In this document: in pieces, positions 44,391 to 52,863 of the stretch
Position numbering within the stretch: the stretch's first letter is position 1
Layout: each line of letters opens with the position of its first letter
Assembly (NCBI RefSeq): GCF_003058325.1
Contig: NZ_CP028843.1
Coordinates: 4,829,001-4,893,000, forward strand
DNA: 64,000 bases
DNA from: Methylobacterium currus
Lineage (GTDB): Bacteria; Pseudomonadota; Alphaproteobacteria; Rhizobiales; Beijerinckiaceae
Direction of reading: 5' to 3'
Made by a program: the position numbers and the translations under genes
The notes under the pieces: model-generated
Databases searched by the model: none
The model's input: the letters and a program-made list of their open reading frames with translations, nothing else
Told to the model about the DNA's origin: nothing

Positions 44391-45602
44391 ATGGGACAGG
44401 GTTCGTTTCACGTCACGATCATCGGGGCCGGACTCGGCGGCCTCTGCCTCGGTCAGGCGTTGCGACGGCGCGGCATCGCGTTCGACATCCACGAGCGCGA
44501 TCCTGCGCTCACCGCCCGGCCTCAGGGCTACCGCATCCGCATCGACCGGGTCGGTCGCGAGGCGCTGGCCGCTTGCCTGCCGTCGAACCTCGCCGCGCTC
44601 TTCCATCAGACCTGCGCGGCCGCCGGATCGCCCGGCCGCTTCCTCGACCCGCAGCTTGCTCCCGTTCGCGGGCGAAGCGTCGCGACATGGCACGACGCGG
44701 CGGCCGATCGCTTCGAGGCGGAGGGCGATCTCAGCGTCCATCGCGTCACCCTGCGGGAGATCCTGCTCACCGGTCTGGAGGATCGCGTCCGCTTCGGTCA
44801 CGCCTTCGCGCGTTGCGAGCCCGACCCCGGCGGCGGCCTGTGCGTCCAGTTCGTGGACGGGGGCGCCGTTCGGACCGACTTGCTGGTCGCGGCCGATGGT
44901 GCCGGGTCGGCGGTGCGTCGGCAGACGCTGACCGACGCGGAGCCCGCCGATACGGGCGCGGTCTGCCTCTACGGCCGCGTAACGGCGAATGCCGGCGTCA
45001 CACGCGCACGCGCGCTCCTCGCCGGGCCTGCCGTGATCTTCGCCGACGGATTCGCGGCGATCCTCGATCCGATGACATTTCGGCCGCCCCCGGTCGGCAC
45101 GGCCGCAGCCGGGATCACGCCGGTCGGAGATTACCTCTACGCCGCGTTCATCGGCCCGCGCGGGACGATCGGCTTCGGGGAGGTGCTGCCTCCCCCGGGC
45201 AGCGCGCTGCTCGCCGAACGGCTGCACGCCCTCGTTCGGGCGTGGCATCCCGATCTTCGGTCCCTGCTCGGGCCGACCGAGCCCGCGTCGCTGGCGGTCC
45301 TGCCGATCCGGAGCGCCGCGGCGATCGACCCAGGCGCCTGGCCGAGGGACGTGACGTTCCTCGGCGATGCGATCCACGTCATGAGTCCCGCGGGCGGCCT
45401 CGGCGCCAACACGGCGCTGGCGGATGCCGCGCATCTCGCCTCCAGGTTGGGTGAGGCCGCTTCGGGCGAGGCCGCGCTGTCCGAGGCCCTCGCGACCTAT
45501 GCCGATGACCTGCATCGGCGGGCGGCCGCGGCGGTGCGGGCCTCGGCGGATGCGGCAGCCGCCCTCTTCACCTCGGCCCCGACCCTGCTCACGACTGTCT
45601 GA
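44391..45602 (+). CDS. FAD-dependent monooxygenase
   Basis: A 403-aa PHBH/UbiH-type flavin monooxygenase. The dinucleotide motif is IIGAGLGGLCLGQALRRRGI near 9-28, the second FAD motif is VTFLGDAIHVMSPAGGLGAN in the C-terminal third, and LLVAADGAGSAVRRQ is the DG motif. ATG 44391 starts just before the conserved strand; ATG 44337 is also possible. It begins 89 bp from the divergent AraC regulator and is followed 10 bp later by an unknown partner. Substrate likely aromatic or polyketide-like, by family only. Confidence 0.9.
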   Translation: MGQGSFHVTIIGAGLGGLCLGQALRRRGIAFDIHERDPALTARPQGYRIRIDRVGREALAACLPSNLAALFHQTCAAAGSPGRFLDPQLAPVRGRSVATWHDAAADRFEAEGDLSVHRVTLREILLTGLEDRVRFGHAFARCEPDPGGGLCVQFVDGGAVRTDLLVAADGAGSAVRRQTLTDAEPADTGAVCLYGRVTANAGVTRARALLAGPAVIFADGFAAILDPMTFRPPPVGTAAAGITPVGDYLYAAFIGPRGTIGFGEVLPPPGSALLAERLHALVRAWHPDLRSLLGPTEPASLAVLPIRSAAAIDPGAWPRDVTFLGDAIHVMSPAGGLGANTALADAAHLASRLGEAASGEAALSEALATYADDLHRRAAAAVRASADAAAALFTSAPTLLTTV

Positions 45603-45612
45603 GGAGATCGAC

Positions 45613-46038
45613 ATGCTCGACGACCGCACCTTCACGATCCACGACATGTCGTGCTTCCCGCTCGTGCGGGCGCGCCCGGAGGCGGTGCGGCCGGGCTACG
45701 CTGCCGCCTGGATCGCCGAGATGGACGCCCTCCTTGCCCAGGGGCAGGACTTCGTCCTTCTGTTCACGGAAAGGCGGCCGGAGGAGAGGCACGAGGACCG
45801 CAAGCGTCGCGGCCTCTGGCTCAAGCACAACAAGGACGCGCTCGCCCGGAGCTGCCTCTCCCTGATCGTGGTCGAACCCGATGCGGTGGCGCGCGTCGCC
45901 CTCGCGGCGCAGGCGGCCCTCACCGCGAAGGCTTTCGGCACGCGGATGGACGTCGTCGCGACCCACGAAGACGCAGGCAGCCTCGCGAATCGTTTGCTGT
46001 CCGGTCAGTGTTCGACGGTTCTCGATGGCGCGGAATGA
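45613..46038 (+). CDS. unknown protein coupled to the FAD monooxygenase
   Basis: A 141-aa soluble protein I do not recognise. It opens FTIHDMSCFPLVRARPEAVR and has WIAEMDALLAQGQDFVLLFT, RRGLWLKHNKDALARSCLSL and FGTRMDVVATHEDAG, suggesting an alternating alpha/beta fold of STAS-like size. ATG 45613 has TGAGGAGATCGAC upstream, and the gene is 10 bp after the monooxygenase, so the two are one transcript. A role as helper or partner of the oxygenase is inferred only from position. Confidence 0.8.
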   Translation: MLDDRTFTIHDMSCFPLVRARPEAVRPGYAAAWIAEMDALLAQGQDFVLLFTERRPEERHEDRKRRGLWLKHNKDALARSCLSLIVVEPDAVARVALAAQAALTAKAFGTRMDVVATHEDAGSLANRLLSGQCSTVLDGAE

Positions 46039-46100
46039 CCCCGGTCTTGGCGACAGCGCCAGGGCCGTCGCAGCCATTCACACTCCAGAGAGCGGAGCCT

Positions 46101-46238
46101 TCACCTCTCCGGGTGCCGCTCGCGCCAGCGCGGGCCGGGGCCGCGCATGTAGTGCAATTCGGGGCGGTAGGGATCCGTGATCTCCGCGATGAGATCCCGC
46201 CAGCGCTGGGTGAGGCGTCCGACGAAAGCCATCAGCAT
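46101..46238 (-). CDS. small conserved-looking protein, 45 aa
   Basis: The frame reads MLMAFVGRLTQRWRDLIAEI then TDPYRPELHYMRGPGPRWRE. It has a good ribosome site (AGGAGGACGGTTCC before ATG 46238) and a composition unlike a random frame. Basic C terminus; the DPYRPELHYMRGPGPRWRE end looks like a conserved short motif. Function unknown. Confidence 0.6.
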   Translation of the reverse strand: MLMAFVGRLTQRWRDLIAEITDPYRPELHYMRGPGPRWRERHPER

Positions 46239-46386
46239 GGAACCGTCCTCCTGCGTGCGAATCGCCTCGCGGTCGAGCCACGCACGGATCGTGCCGGCTC
46301 TTCCTTGCGAAACTCTTGCAGGGAAACCTGGTCCGAGGCTTTGGCGAGAGTGCGACGACGGCGTGGAGGGCTCGAGGCAGGATCGC

Positions 46387-46533
46387 CTAAGGGAGAATCC
46401 CGGCGAGCTTCAGCCCGCCCGCGGCGATCACCGCCAGCACCACGCCCCAGAGGTCGAGGGGCATCGCGGCCCACCAGGCGGTGCTCTCGGCGTGCGGCAG
46501 CGGCGCGTCCTGCGCCCGTGCGATGTCGCGCAT
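46387..46533 (-). CDS. small single-pass membrane protein, 48 aa
   Basis: MRDIARAQDAPLPHAESTAW is followed by one membrane segment (PLDLWGVVLAVIAAGGLKLA). GGGAGAGAGACGATC precedes ATG 46533. Function unknown. Confidence 0.6.
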   Translation of the reverse strand: MRDIARAQDAPLPHAESTAWWAAMPLDLWGVVLAVIAAGGLKLAGILP

Positions 46534-46852
46534 GATCGTCTCTCTCCCGGCTCCGCATCCTTCCGGCGCCCGTCTCGCGCCGGCGTCCCTGCCTCAAGGT
46601 ACAGCACGACGCTGTCAGCCGCAGCAGAAAGGCGCGAAACCGCTCATGGGCTGACGCTCAAAGATGCGTCGTCGCCTGACGTTGCTCATGCGGTGTGCGA
46701 TCACCTCACGCGAGCCGCGCTCACCGCGCCCCTGCGTGACCGGTTCCCGGGCCCTCCGGGACGCGGGGTGCAGGCCGGGAGGCCTGGATCGCGGATCATG
46801 ATTCCGTGCCTGACGCCACAGATCGGTCCGGTCACGCCGAACGAACCAGATC

Positions 46853-47850
46853 CTACCTCTCCTGCGTCGCCACGAAGACCAGCATCCGCCGGTGCGCCTC
46901 CTCGTCGGTGAACTGTTCCGGCGGCGACTTCATCAGCCAGGCGGAGGGGCCGGTCAGCGCCCAGCCGATGCCGCGGTCCCGCGCCAGCGCGGCGCAGCGC
47001 ATCGATGACGATGCCGGCGGAGTTCGGCGAGTCCCATACTTCGAGCTTCATTTCGAGGTTCAGGGGCACGCCGCCGAAGGCGGTGCCCTCCAGCCGGATA
47101 TGCGCCCATTTGCGGTCGCTCAGCCACGGCACGTAGTCGCTCGGGCCGACATGGATGTCGTCCGGCGGCAGGGCGGTCTCGAGCTGGCTCTGCACGGATT
47201 GCGTCTTCGAGATCTTCGTCGATTCGAGCCGCTCGCGCTCCAGCGTGACGCGAAAATCGGCGTTGCCGCCGAAATTGGGCGGGTAGGTTCGCTCCAGCTT
47301 GACGCCGCGCCCGCGGAAGAGATGGGCCAGCGCCCGGGGCACGATGGTGGCACCGACCTGGCTCTTGATGTCGTCGGCGATGAGCGGCAGCCCGGCTTTC
47401 GCGAAGCGCTGGCGCCACACCGGATGCGAGGCGATGAAGACCGGGATGCAATTCACGAAGGCACAGCCCGCCGCCGGCGCGGCTTCCGCGTAGAAGTCCG
47501 TGGCGGCTTGCGAGCCGACCGGCAGGAGACCAGCACCTCGGCGCCCGCACGCCGCAAGGCCGCCGCGACGTCCGCCGGCCGGGCCGCGCTCCACCGTGAC
47601 GCCGGTCGGGGCAACTTTCGCGAAAAGGGTGGTGGTGGGCGGAGCGACGATCGCCGCGGCGAGGTCGCGGCCGACCTTGACCTCGGCGACGTCGAAGGCC
47701 GCCACCACGGTCACGCCCGCTACCCGGTGGCCGCCGAGATCGGGGCTCATCAGGCCCCCACGCCACTCCGGGGCCGGCCTCCCGGTAATAGGTCAGGCCC
47801 TGCACGAAGGAGGAGGCGCAGTTGCCGCTTCCTGAAATCGCGACCCGCAT
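46853..47850 (-). pseudogene. ino1: inositol-3-phosphate synthase, frameshifted
   Basis: Reads as a myo-inositol-1-phosphate synthase when frames are joined. MRVAISGSGNCASSFVQGLT opens at 47850; a shift near 47755 leads to GLMSPDLGGHRVAGVTVVAA; two compensating shifts near 47585 and 47525 scramble the region before LPVGSQAATDFYAE; IPVFIASHPVW, DDIKSQVGATIV, HVGPSDYVPWL and KLEVWDSPNSAG follow; a last shift near 47000 leads to SPPEQFTDEEAHRRM and the stop at 46853. At least four indels mean no full product. Decay is more likely than sequencing error, but the latter is not excluded. Confidence 0.85.
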
Positions 47851-47995
47851 GCTCTTCTGGCCCACCGCCCGCACTCCTCACCACCGACACGCTCATCTTC
47901 CAAGCAGAACACTCGGCCGGAGTATCGATGCCCGAACGAGCGTGGCCGTGCCGGCGAAGGAGCCTTAAGGTGGACCGGACACGGGAGGAGACCGC

Positions 47996-48454
47996 ATGGA
48001 GATCTTCGACGGGCCGGAGGCCCTGAAGGCGGCGATCGGGCAGGAGATCGGGGTCGGCGACTGGGTCACCGTCGACCAGGCGATGATCGACCGCTTCGCC
48101 GAGGCGACGGACGACCATCAATGGATCCATGTCGACCCGGATCGGGCGGCACGCGAATCGCCCTACGGCGCCACGGTGGCGCACGGCTACCTGACCCTGT
48201 CGCTGGTGCCGCGCTTCATCGCCGGGGTGCGCCGCCTGGAGGGCCTGCGCCTGAGCTTGAATTACGGTCTCGACCGGGTGCGCTTCCCGGCACCCGTGGT
48301 GGTCGGTTCCCGCCTGCGCGGCCGCGTGCGGGTGGCGTCGGCCCTCGACGTGCCACCCCGGGGCCTGCGCACCACCTACGGCGTGACGGTGGAGATCGAG
48401 GGCGCCGAGAAGCCGGCCTGCCTCGCCGAGGCGGTGGTGCTGCACCACTGGTGA
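47996..48454 (+). CDS. MaoC family (R)-enoyl-CoA hydratase-like protein
   Basis: A 152-aa single hot-dog domain. MIDRFAEATDDHQWIHVDPD holds the hydratase motif with catalytic Asp and His (D39/H44 region), and YGATVAHGYLTLSLVP follows. Members hydrate crotonyl-CoA-type substrates, often feeding polyhydroxyalkanoate or fatty acid pathways. It has a GGGAGGAGACCGC ribosome site. No pathway partner is adjacent. Confidence 0.9.
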   Translation: MEIFDGPEALKAAIGQEIGVGDWVTVDQAMIDRFAEATDDHQWIHVDPDRAARESPYGATVAHGYLTLSLVPRFIAGVRRLEGLRLSLNYGLDRVRFPAPVVVGSRLRGRVRVASALDVPPRGLRTTYGVTVEIEGAEKPACLAEAVVLHHW

Positions 48455-48519
48455 ACCCTGCGCGTCCTGACGGATTGTCGGTGAGAGACGCAGCGAGGCC
48501 GTGAGGCAAGGGGCCCGGA

Positions 48520-48924
48520 ATGACCTTCGAGACGGAGCGGCGCGCCCTTCAGCGCGTGGTGGCGGTGGCGGGGCTCGTTCCGGTGCTGGGCGGGCTCTAC
48601 GGCGTGCTGTTCGGCCAGGCCGGGCTCAGCGGCGCCTACGACGTCTCGACCGACAGCCATTTCCGCTACCTGTCGGGCCTGCTGCTCGGGATCGGCCTGC
48701 TCTTCTGGTCGACGATCCCGGGGATCGAGACCAAGACGTCGCTGTTCCGCTTCCTGACGATGGTGGTGGTGCTCGGCGGCCTCGCCCGGCTCATGGGCCT
48801 ATGGCTTACCGGGGTGCCGTCGCTCACGATGCTGGCGGCGCTCGGCATGGAACTGGTGGTCACACCGCTCCTGTGCCTGTGGCAGATCCGGGTGGCGAAC
48901 CGGGCGGGGGCGCCCGTCCTGTAG
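48520..48924 (+). CDS. DUF4345 family membrane protein
   Basis: A 134-aa protein with four hydrophobic segments. VVAVAGLVPVLGGLYGVLFG, SDSHFRYLSGLLLGIGL-type text (TDSHFRYLSGLLLGIGLLFW) and VVLGGLARLMGLWLTGVPS match DUF4345 proteins. Function unknown. It lies 65 bp after the MaoC gene. Confidence 0.82.
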   Translation: MTFETERRALQRVVAVAGLVPVLGGLYGVLFGQAGLSGAYDVSTDSHFRYLSGLLLGIGLLFWSTIPGIETKTSLFRFLTMVVVLGGLARLMGLWLTGVPSLTMLAALGMELVVTPLLCLWQIRVANRAGAPVL

Positions 48925-48970
48925 GCGCCCGCCCCTTCGACGGACCGGCCGAGCGGACGCGGTCTCGGCC

Positions 48971-49357
48971 TCAGCCCTTCGGCAGCAACGCCGTCACCTC
49001 GATCTCCACTTTCATCTCCGGCCGCAGCAACCCTGCCACCACCACCAGGGTCGCGGCCGGGCGGATCTCCCGCAGCACCCGGCCGCAGACCGTCAGCACC
49101 GCCTCGGCATCCGCCCGGTCGGTCACGTAGTAGGTGGTCCGCACCACGTGCTCCAGCGACGAGCCGGCCTGATCCAGCACGCCCGCAATGGTGCGCCAGC
49201 ACGCCTCGGCCTGGGCACCGGCCTCCTCCGGCATCGTCATCGTCGCGTAATCGTAGCCGGTGGTGCCGGCCACGAACACGAAGCCGTTCTGCACCACCGC
49301 GCGGGAATAGCCGTAGTCACGCTCGAAGCTCGAGCCGCCGTCGATCCGCCGCCGCAT
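48971..49357 (-). CDS. RidA/YjgF family protein
   Basis: A 128-aa trimeric-fold protein. GYSRAVVQNGFVFVAGTTGY near 15-34, QAEACWRTIAGVLDQAGSSL and VVRTTYYVTDRADAEAV are family blocks. RidA hydrolyses reactive enamine/imine intermediates with a key arginine near residue 105; here the matching stretch is REIRPAATLVVVAGLLRPEM. Divided from the cupin gene by 40 bp, same strand. Confidence 0.88.
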   Translation of the reverse strand: MRRRIDGGSSFERDYGYSRAVVQNGFVFVAGTTGYDYATMTMPEEAGAQAEACWRTIAGVLDQAGSSLEHVVRTTYYVTDRADAEAVLTVCGRVLREIRPAATLVVVAGLLRPEMKVEIEVTALLPKG

Positions 49358-49397
49358 CCCCTGCCCTCCCGATTCGTCGCCGGGCGAGCATGACGCG

Positions 49398-49865
49398 TCA
49401 GCCGACCTCGCTCCAGCCCGCGAAGCCGGCGAGCGGCTCCTGGTCGTAGGCCGCCATCAGGGCCCGCATGGCGCCCTCGTCCCGCAGGCGGTCCTCGGCG
49501 GCGAGCGCCGCCAGCCCCTCGAAGAAGCCCTCGCGGTGCAAGGCCGGGGCGAAGGTGAGGGTGAAGCGCAAAGGCGCGTCGCCGCGATTGGCGAAGGCGT
49601 GCGGCTCGCCTGGGCGTACCAGGACGAAATCGCCCGGCCCCGCCGTCACGTCGCGGTCGCCGAGCCGAAGGGTGAGCGCCCCCTCGTGCACCTCGAACGC
49701 CTCGGTGAGCCGGGCATGGCGGTGAAGCCCGGCGCCGGGCGAATGCGGTGCCAGCGTCATGGCGTAGATGCCGATCGCGTCGCCCGTGGCGTCGCTGCGG
49801 GCAAGGTAGCGCACCTGCATCCCGCCGATCGTGACGCCGGTGCCGGGCTCGGGGGCCGTGTTCAT
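49398..49865 (-). CDS. cupin domain protein
   Basis: A 155-aa single cupin. HRHARLTEAFEVHEGALTL (motif 1: HxHxxxxExxxV-like) and PGEPHAFANRGDAPLR (motif 2, PxxxxHxxxN) give likely metal ligands. A C-terminal helical tail follows (AMRALMAAYDQEPLAG). ATG 49865 starts just before the cupin; the frame is open upstream. Enzyme or sensor role unknown. Confidence 0.85.
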   Translation of the reverse strand: MNTAPEPGTGVTIGGMQVRYLARSDATGDAIGIYAMTLAPHSPGAGLHRHARLTEAFEVHEGALTLRLGDRDVTAGPGDFVLVRPGEPHAFANRGDAPLRFTLTFAPALHREGFFEGLAALAAEDRLRDEGAMRALMAAYDQEPLAGFAGWSEVG

Positions 49866-50327
49866 GATGGGGCTCCATGCGGGGCGGTGGATCGCCAGGA
49901 ACACAGTCCTGTCAGGGCGCGAGACCGTCAACCACGCCGGGTGCCTCGGCGGCTTTCGGCCGGCGGGGCGTGATCGCCTGCTGTCGCATGGTCTCGGGCA
50001 TGCCCCCGAGCACGATAACCCGTCGCGGCCTCAGCGGCAGGCGTTGTGCCGGTCGCGGCGGGACCACGACGGATCCCGACCCGTTTCGCCGTGGCGTGCT
50101 CACCCACCTCGGAGGAACGCCGCAGCGGGCGCCGATGGATCACCGCGTCGACGACAGGGCGGACAGCGCGAATCGCTCCGGGCGATAGCGCCGAGACGAG
50201 GCCGCCGTTCGCCGGGACGAAGAAGATTGCCAGACGCGCGAGCCGGTGGCTGATCCCGACCTCTCCACGCCCGATCCGCCGCGCGAAGAGGGGGCTAAAA
50301 CCGACTGAAGGATCAAGGGAAAGGCAT
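49866..50327. other. intergenic region without a supported gene
   Basis: About 460 bp between the cupin gene and tRNA-Gly. Frames here are arginine-rich and have no domain pattern. The tail just before 50328 (TAAAACCGACTGAAGG) is less GC-rich. No T-run terminator is seen for the tRNA. Confidence 0.5.
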
Positions 50328-50401
50328 TGGAGCGGGTGAAGGGAATCGAACCCTCGTATTCAGCTTGGAAGGCTGCTGCTCTACCATTGAGCTACACCCG
50401 C
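50328..50401 (-). tRNA. tRNA-Gly(TCC)
   Basis: A 74-nt cloverleaf with acceptor GCGGGTG/CACCCGC, anticodon loop CTTCCAA (anticodon TCC), T-loop TTCGATT and encoded CCA at 50328-50330. Confidence 0.94.
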
Positions 50402-50472
50402 GGCGGCTGCCCAGATAGCACGGTCGGTCCGGGTTGAGAAGCGGGGCGGCCGGGGGAATCGGCCGGCTCCGC

Positions 50473-51987
50473 CTACTCCACCACCAGCTTGTAGGGCTGG
50501 CCCGCCCGCACGGCCACGCCCCTGTCGAGGCCGTTGAGGACCTGGAAGCGCTCGAGCGGCCGGTCCACCGCGGTCATGCGCTGGGCCAGGCTCTCGGCGG
50601 TGTCGCCGGGGGCGGCGGTCACGACCTGGATGTGCAGCGGCTTGAGGCTGCGCGCCTCCTCGGGCGTCACCAGGGCGATGCTGGCGAGCCAGCGGCCGAA
50701 GGCGGGCTCCGGATCGGTCGTGCCCTTGGCCGCCATGATCATCCGGAAGGTGTTGGTGCCGACCCGCACGGCAGCGAGGCGGAAGAACCACTCCTTGCCC
50801 TTCGAGACCGCGGTGACCGCCGGAAAGCCGTTCAGCATCCGATTCTCGAAGCTGCCGGTCTCGATGGCGTCGTTCCAAGTCGCCTTCAGCACCTCCTCGA
50901 GGCCCTGGCCGGCATTGGTCTCGACGGCGTCGAACAGCAGGCGGCGGTTGCCGTCCGGGGTGGTGCCGAGCACCGCACGGGCGGTGTTGTCGAGCCCAAA
51001 ACCCTCCGGCGCCTCGAAGGCGACGCCGAGGCGGGGATGGATGAAGCGGCGGCCGCGGATCAGCCCGTCAGCGGGATTGTCGCCGTAGGCGATGCCGTCG
51101 ATCGCCGCGAGGTAGCGGTTGCGGTCGTCGACGCCGAGGCCGGGGGCGCCGATGCGGCGCGCCGCCTGCGTCACCTGGGTGATGCGCTCGGGCGTGCTCG
51201 GATGGGTCGCCAGCATGTCGGGCTCCGAATTGAGCCCGGCCCCGGCGCGCAGCGCCGTGGTGCGGTTGAGCGCGGTGAGGAAGCGCGCCGCGCCGAACGG
51301 GTCGTAGCCGGCGCGGGCGAGCGTGCGCACTCCGGTCTGATCGGCCTCGAATTCCTGCGTGCGCGAGAAGCGGGCCAGCACGAAGCGGGACTGGTCCTGG
51401 AGCAGGGCGCCGGTCGCCGGGTCGTTCAGCACGTCGGCCACGACCTTGCTGACGAGCTCGGAGCGGAGCGCCATCTCGGTGCGGGCGCTGGCATGACGCA
51501 AGGTCACGTGGGCGATCTCGTGCGCCAGCACCGCGGCAAGTTCCGAGGTGTCGTCGGCGAGCGCCAGGAGTCCGCGGGTGACGTAGAGACGGCCGGTCGG
51601 CAGCGCGAAGGCGTTCACCACGGGCGAATCGAGCAGCGTCACCGCGTAGGTCTCGTCCGGGCGCTCGGTCGCCTTCACCAGGCGGTCGGTGACGTCGCTG
51701 ACGAGGCGGAGCGCCGACGCGGCCCGGTACTCGCCGCCGAACGAGGCGACGAGCTTGGCGTGGTCGGCGTCGTTGGCCGGCCGGTCGCGGCCGGTGGTGC
51801 GCGGCGCCTCCGGAGGCACGACGGCCGCCACCGGCGCCAGCGCGCCGGTCTGGTCGGCCGTGCAGGCGGCGACGAGCAAGGCGAGAGCCGCGACCGGCAC
51901 GAGAGCCGCCGCCGGCAGGAAGGCCGCCGCAGGCCGGACGGAAGCCCCGCGCGCGGCCGGCTGTGTTCGCGTGAAAGACCACCCCAT
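50473..51987 (-). CDS. M48 family metalloprotease, predicted lipoprotein
   Basis: A 504-aa secreted zinc protease (BepA/LoiP-like). A long leader ends in lipobox LVAAC with C42 as the lipid site. The zinc motif HEIAH is at 156-160 and EFEAD near 212-216 gives the third ligand. The C-terminal part after about 330 is a beta-rich domain, ending in a LysM-like stretch (GDTAESLAQRM, FQVLNGLDRG). ATG 51987 is 5 bp after the SNase-like gene, so both are co-transcribed. Probably works in outer membrane protein quality control. Confidence 0.9.
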   Translation of the reverse strand: MGWSFTRTQPAARGASVRPAAAFLPAAALVPVAALALLVAACTADQTGALAPVAAVVPPEAPRTTGRDRPANDADHAKLVASFGGEYRAASALRLVSDVTDRLVKATERPDETYAVTLLDSPVVNAFALPTGRLYVTRGLLALADDTSELAAVLAHEIAHVTLRHASARTEMALRSELVSKVVADVLNDPATGALLQDQSRFVLARFSRTQEFEADQTGVRTLARAGYDPFGAARFLTALNRTTALRAGAGLNSEPDMLATHPSTPERITQVTQAARRIGAPGLGVDDRNRYLAAIDGIAYGDNPADGLIRGRRFIHPRLGVAFEAPEGFGLDNTARAVLGTTPDGNRRLLFDAVETNAGQGLEEVLKATWNDAIETGSFENRMLNGFPAVTAVSKGKEWFFRLAAVRVGTNTFRMIMAAKGTTDPEPAFGRWLASIALVTPEEARSLKPLHIQVVTAAPGDTAESLAQRMTAVDRPLERFQVLNGLDRGVAVRAGQPYKLVVE

Positions 51988-51992
51988 GGCGA

Positions 51993-52790
51993 TCAGCGCC
52001 GCGGCGCCTGCTCCTCGTCCAGCAACTCGATCATCTCGGCCGCGCCGATATCCAGGGTCGGCCCGCGCCACAGCTCGACGAAGCCGCGAGCCCGCACGCG
52101 CCGCCCCCGAAGCGCGACGGAAGAGAAACCACGTTCGAGCATGATCCGCCAAGTGCGTTTCGACACCGTGACCGTAACACCTTCCGTGCCGAAAGGGGCG
52201 AAGTTGAGGTAGGTCCGGCGCTCGCGCTCGCCCACGTTGCGCACCCGTCCCTCCACCACCACGAATCGGCCCACTCTTTCCTTGAGGCGCGCCACGTCCT
52301 CCGTCGGCACTGGCGGCGTCCCGGCCCAGAGCCCATGCCCGGCGCGCCGGGCCGCGTCCTCCAGCGCCAGGAGGCCCGGCCGGCACAGGCTGTCGCCCTC
52401 CCCGGCATCGACCTGGACCAGCCCGGCCGCCACCAGCCTGCCGGCGAGGTCGACCGGCTCCTCGTCCAGGGTGACGGCGTCCAGGGTGATGCGGCCCCAG
52501 CGGTCCGGCTCCGGCGCCTCGCGGGTGGCGAGCGGCCGGCCGGCGAGCCCGGCGAGCCAGGCCCGCGCCGCCTCGGCCGCCGCCGGCTCGTCGGGCCAGC
52601 GCAGGCCGTCGAGGCGCGCCCGCCGCCCGGAGGCGAGGACGAGGTCGCCCCGCGCGGCGATTGCCTCGATCCGGTCCTGCCCGCTGATTCGGCCCCGGCA
52701 GGCCGGCGGCTCGCGGCCGCGCGGGCTCGCCGCCTCCGCCGCCCCGGCGAGGAGCGCGAGGCCGAGGCAGGCCGCGATCCGTCCTCTCAT
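51993..52790 (-). CDS. thermonuclease (SNase-like) domain protein, exported
   Basis: A 265-aa protein with a Sec signal (MRGRIAACLGLALLAGAAEA). The first half is an SNase-like OB fold (LVLASGRRARLDGLRWPDEP, AWLAGLAGRPLA, DRWGRI, LAGRLVAAGLVQVDAGEG) in which the usual nuclease Asp/Glu/Arg set is only partly present. The second half (VGRFVVVEGRVRNVGERERR, YLNFAPFG) is another OB-like domain that may bind nucleic acid. Catalysis is doubtful. Upstream partner of the M48 gene. Confidence 0.8.
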   Translation of the reverse strand: MRGRIAACLGLALLAGAAEAASPRGREPPACRGRISGQDRIEAIAARGDLVLASGRRARLDGLRWPDEPAAAEAARAWLAGLAGRPLATREAPEPDRWGRITLDAVTLDEEPVDLAGRLVAAGLVQVDAGEGDSLCRPGLLALEDAARRAGHGLWAGTPPVPTEDVARLKERVGRFVVVEGRVRNVGERERRTYLNFAPFGTEGVTVTVSKRTWRIMLERGFSSVALRGRRVRARGFVELWRGPTLDIGAAEMIELLDEEQAPRR

Positions 52791-52863
52791 GGTGGAAGCC
52801 TCGCCCAGTCGCCATCGGCGAGGTTGGCGGAAAGCGGCCGAGATGGTAAGAGGCTCGCCGTGG

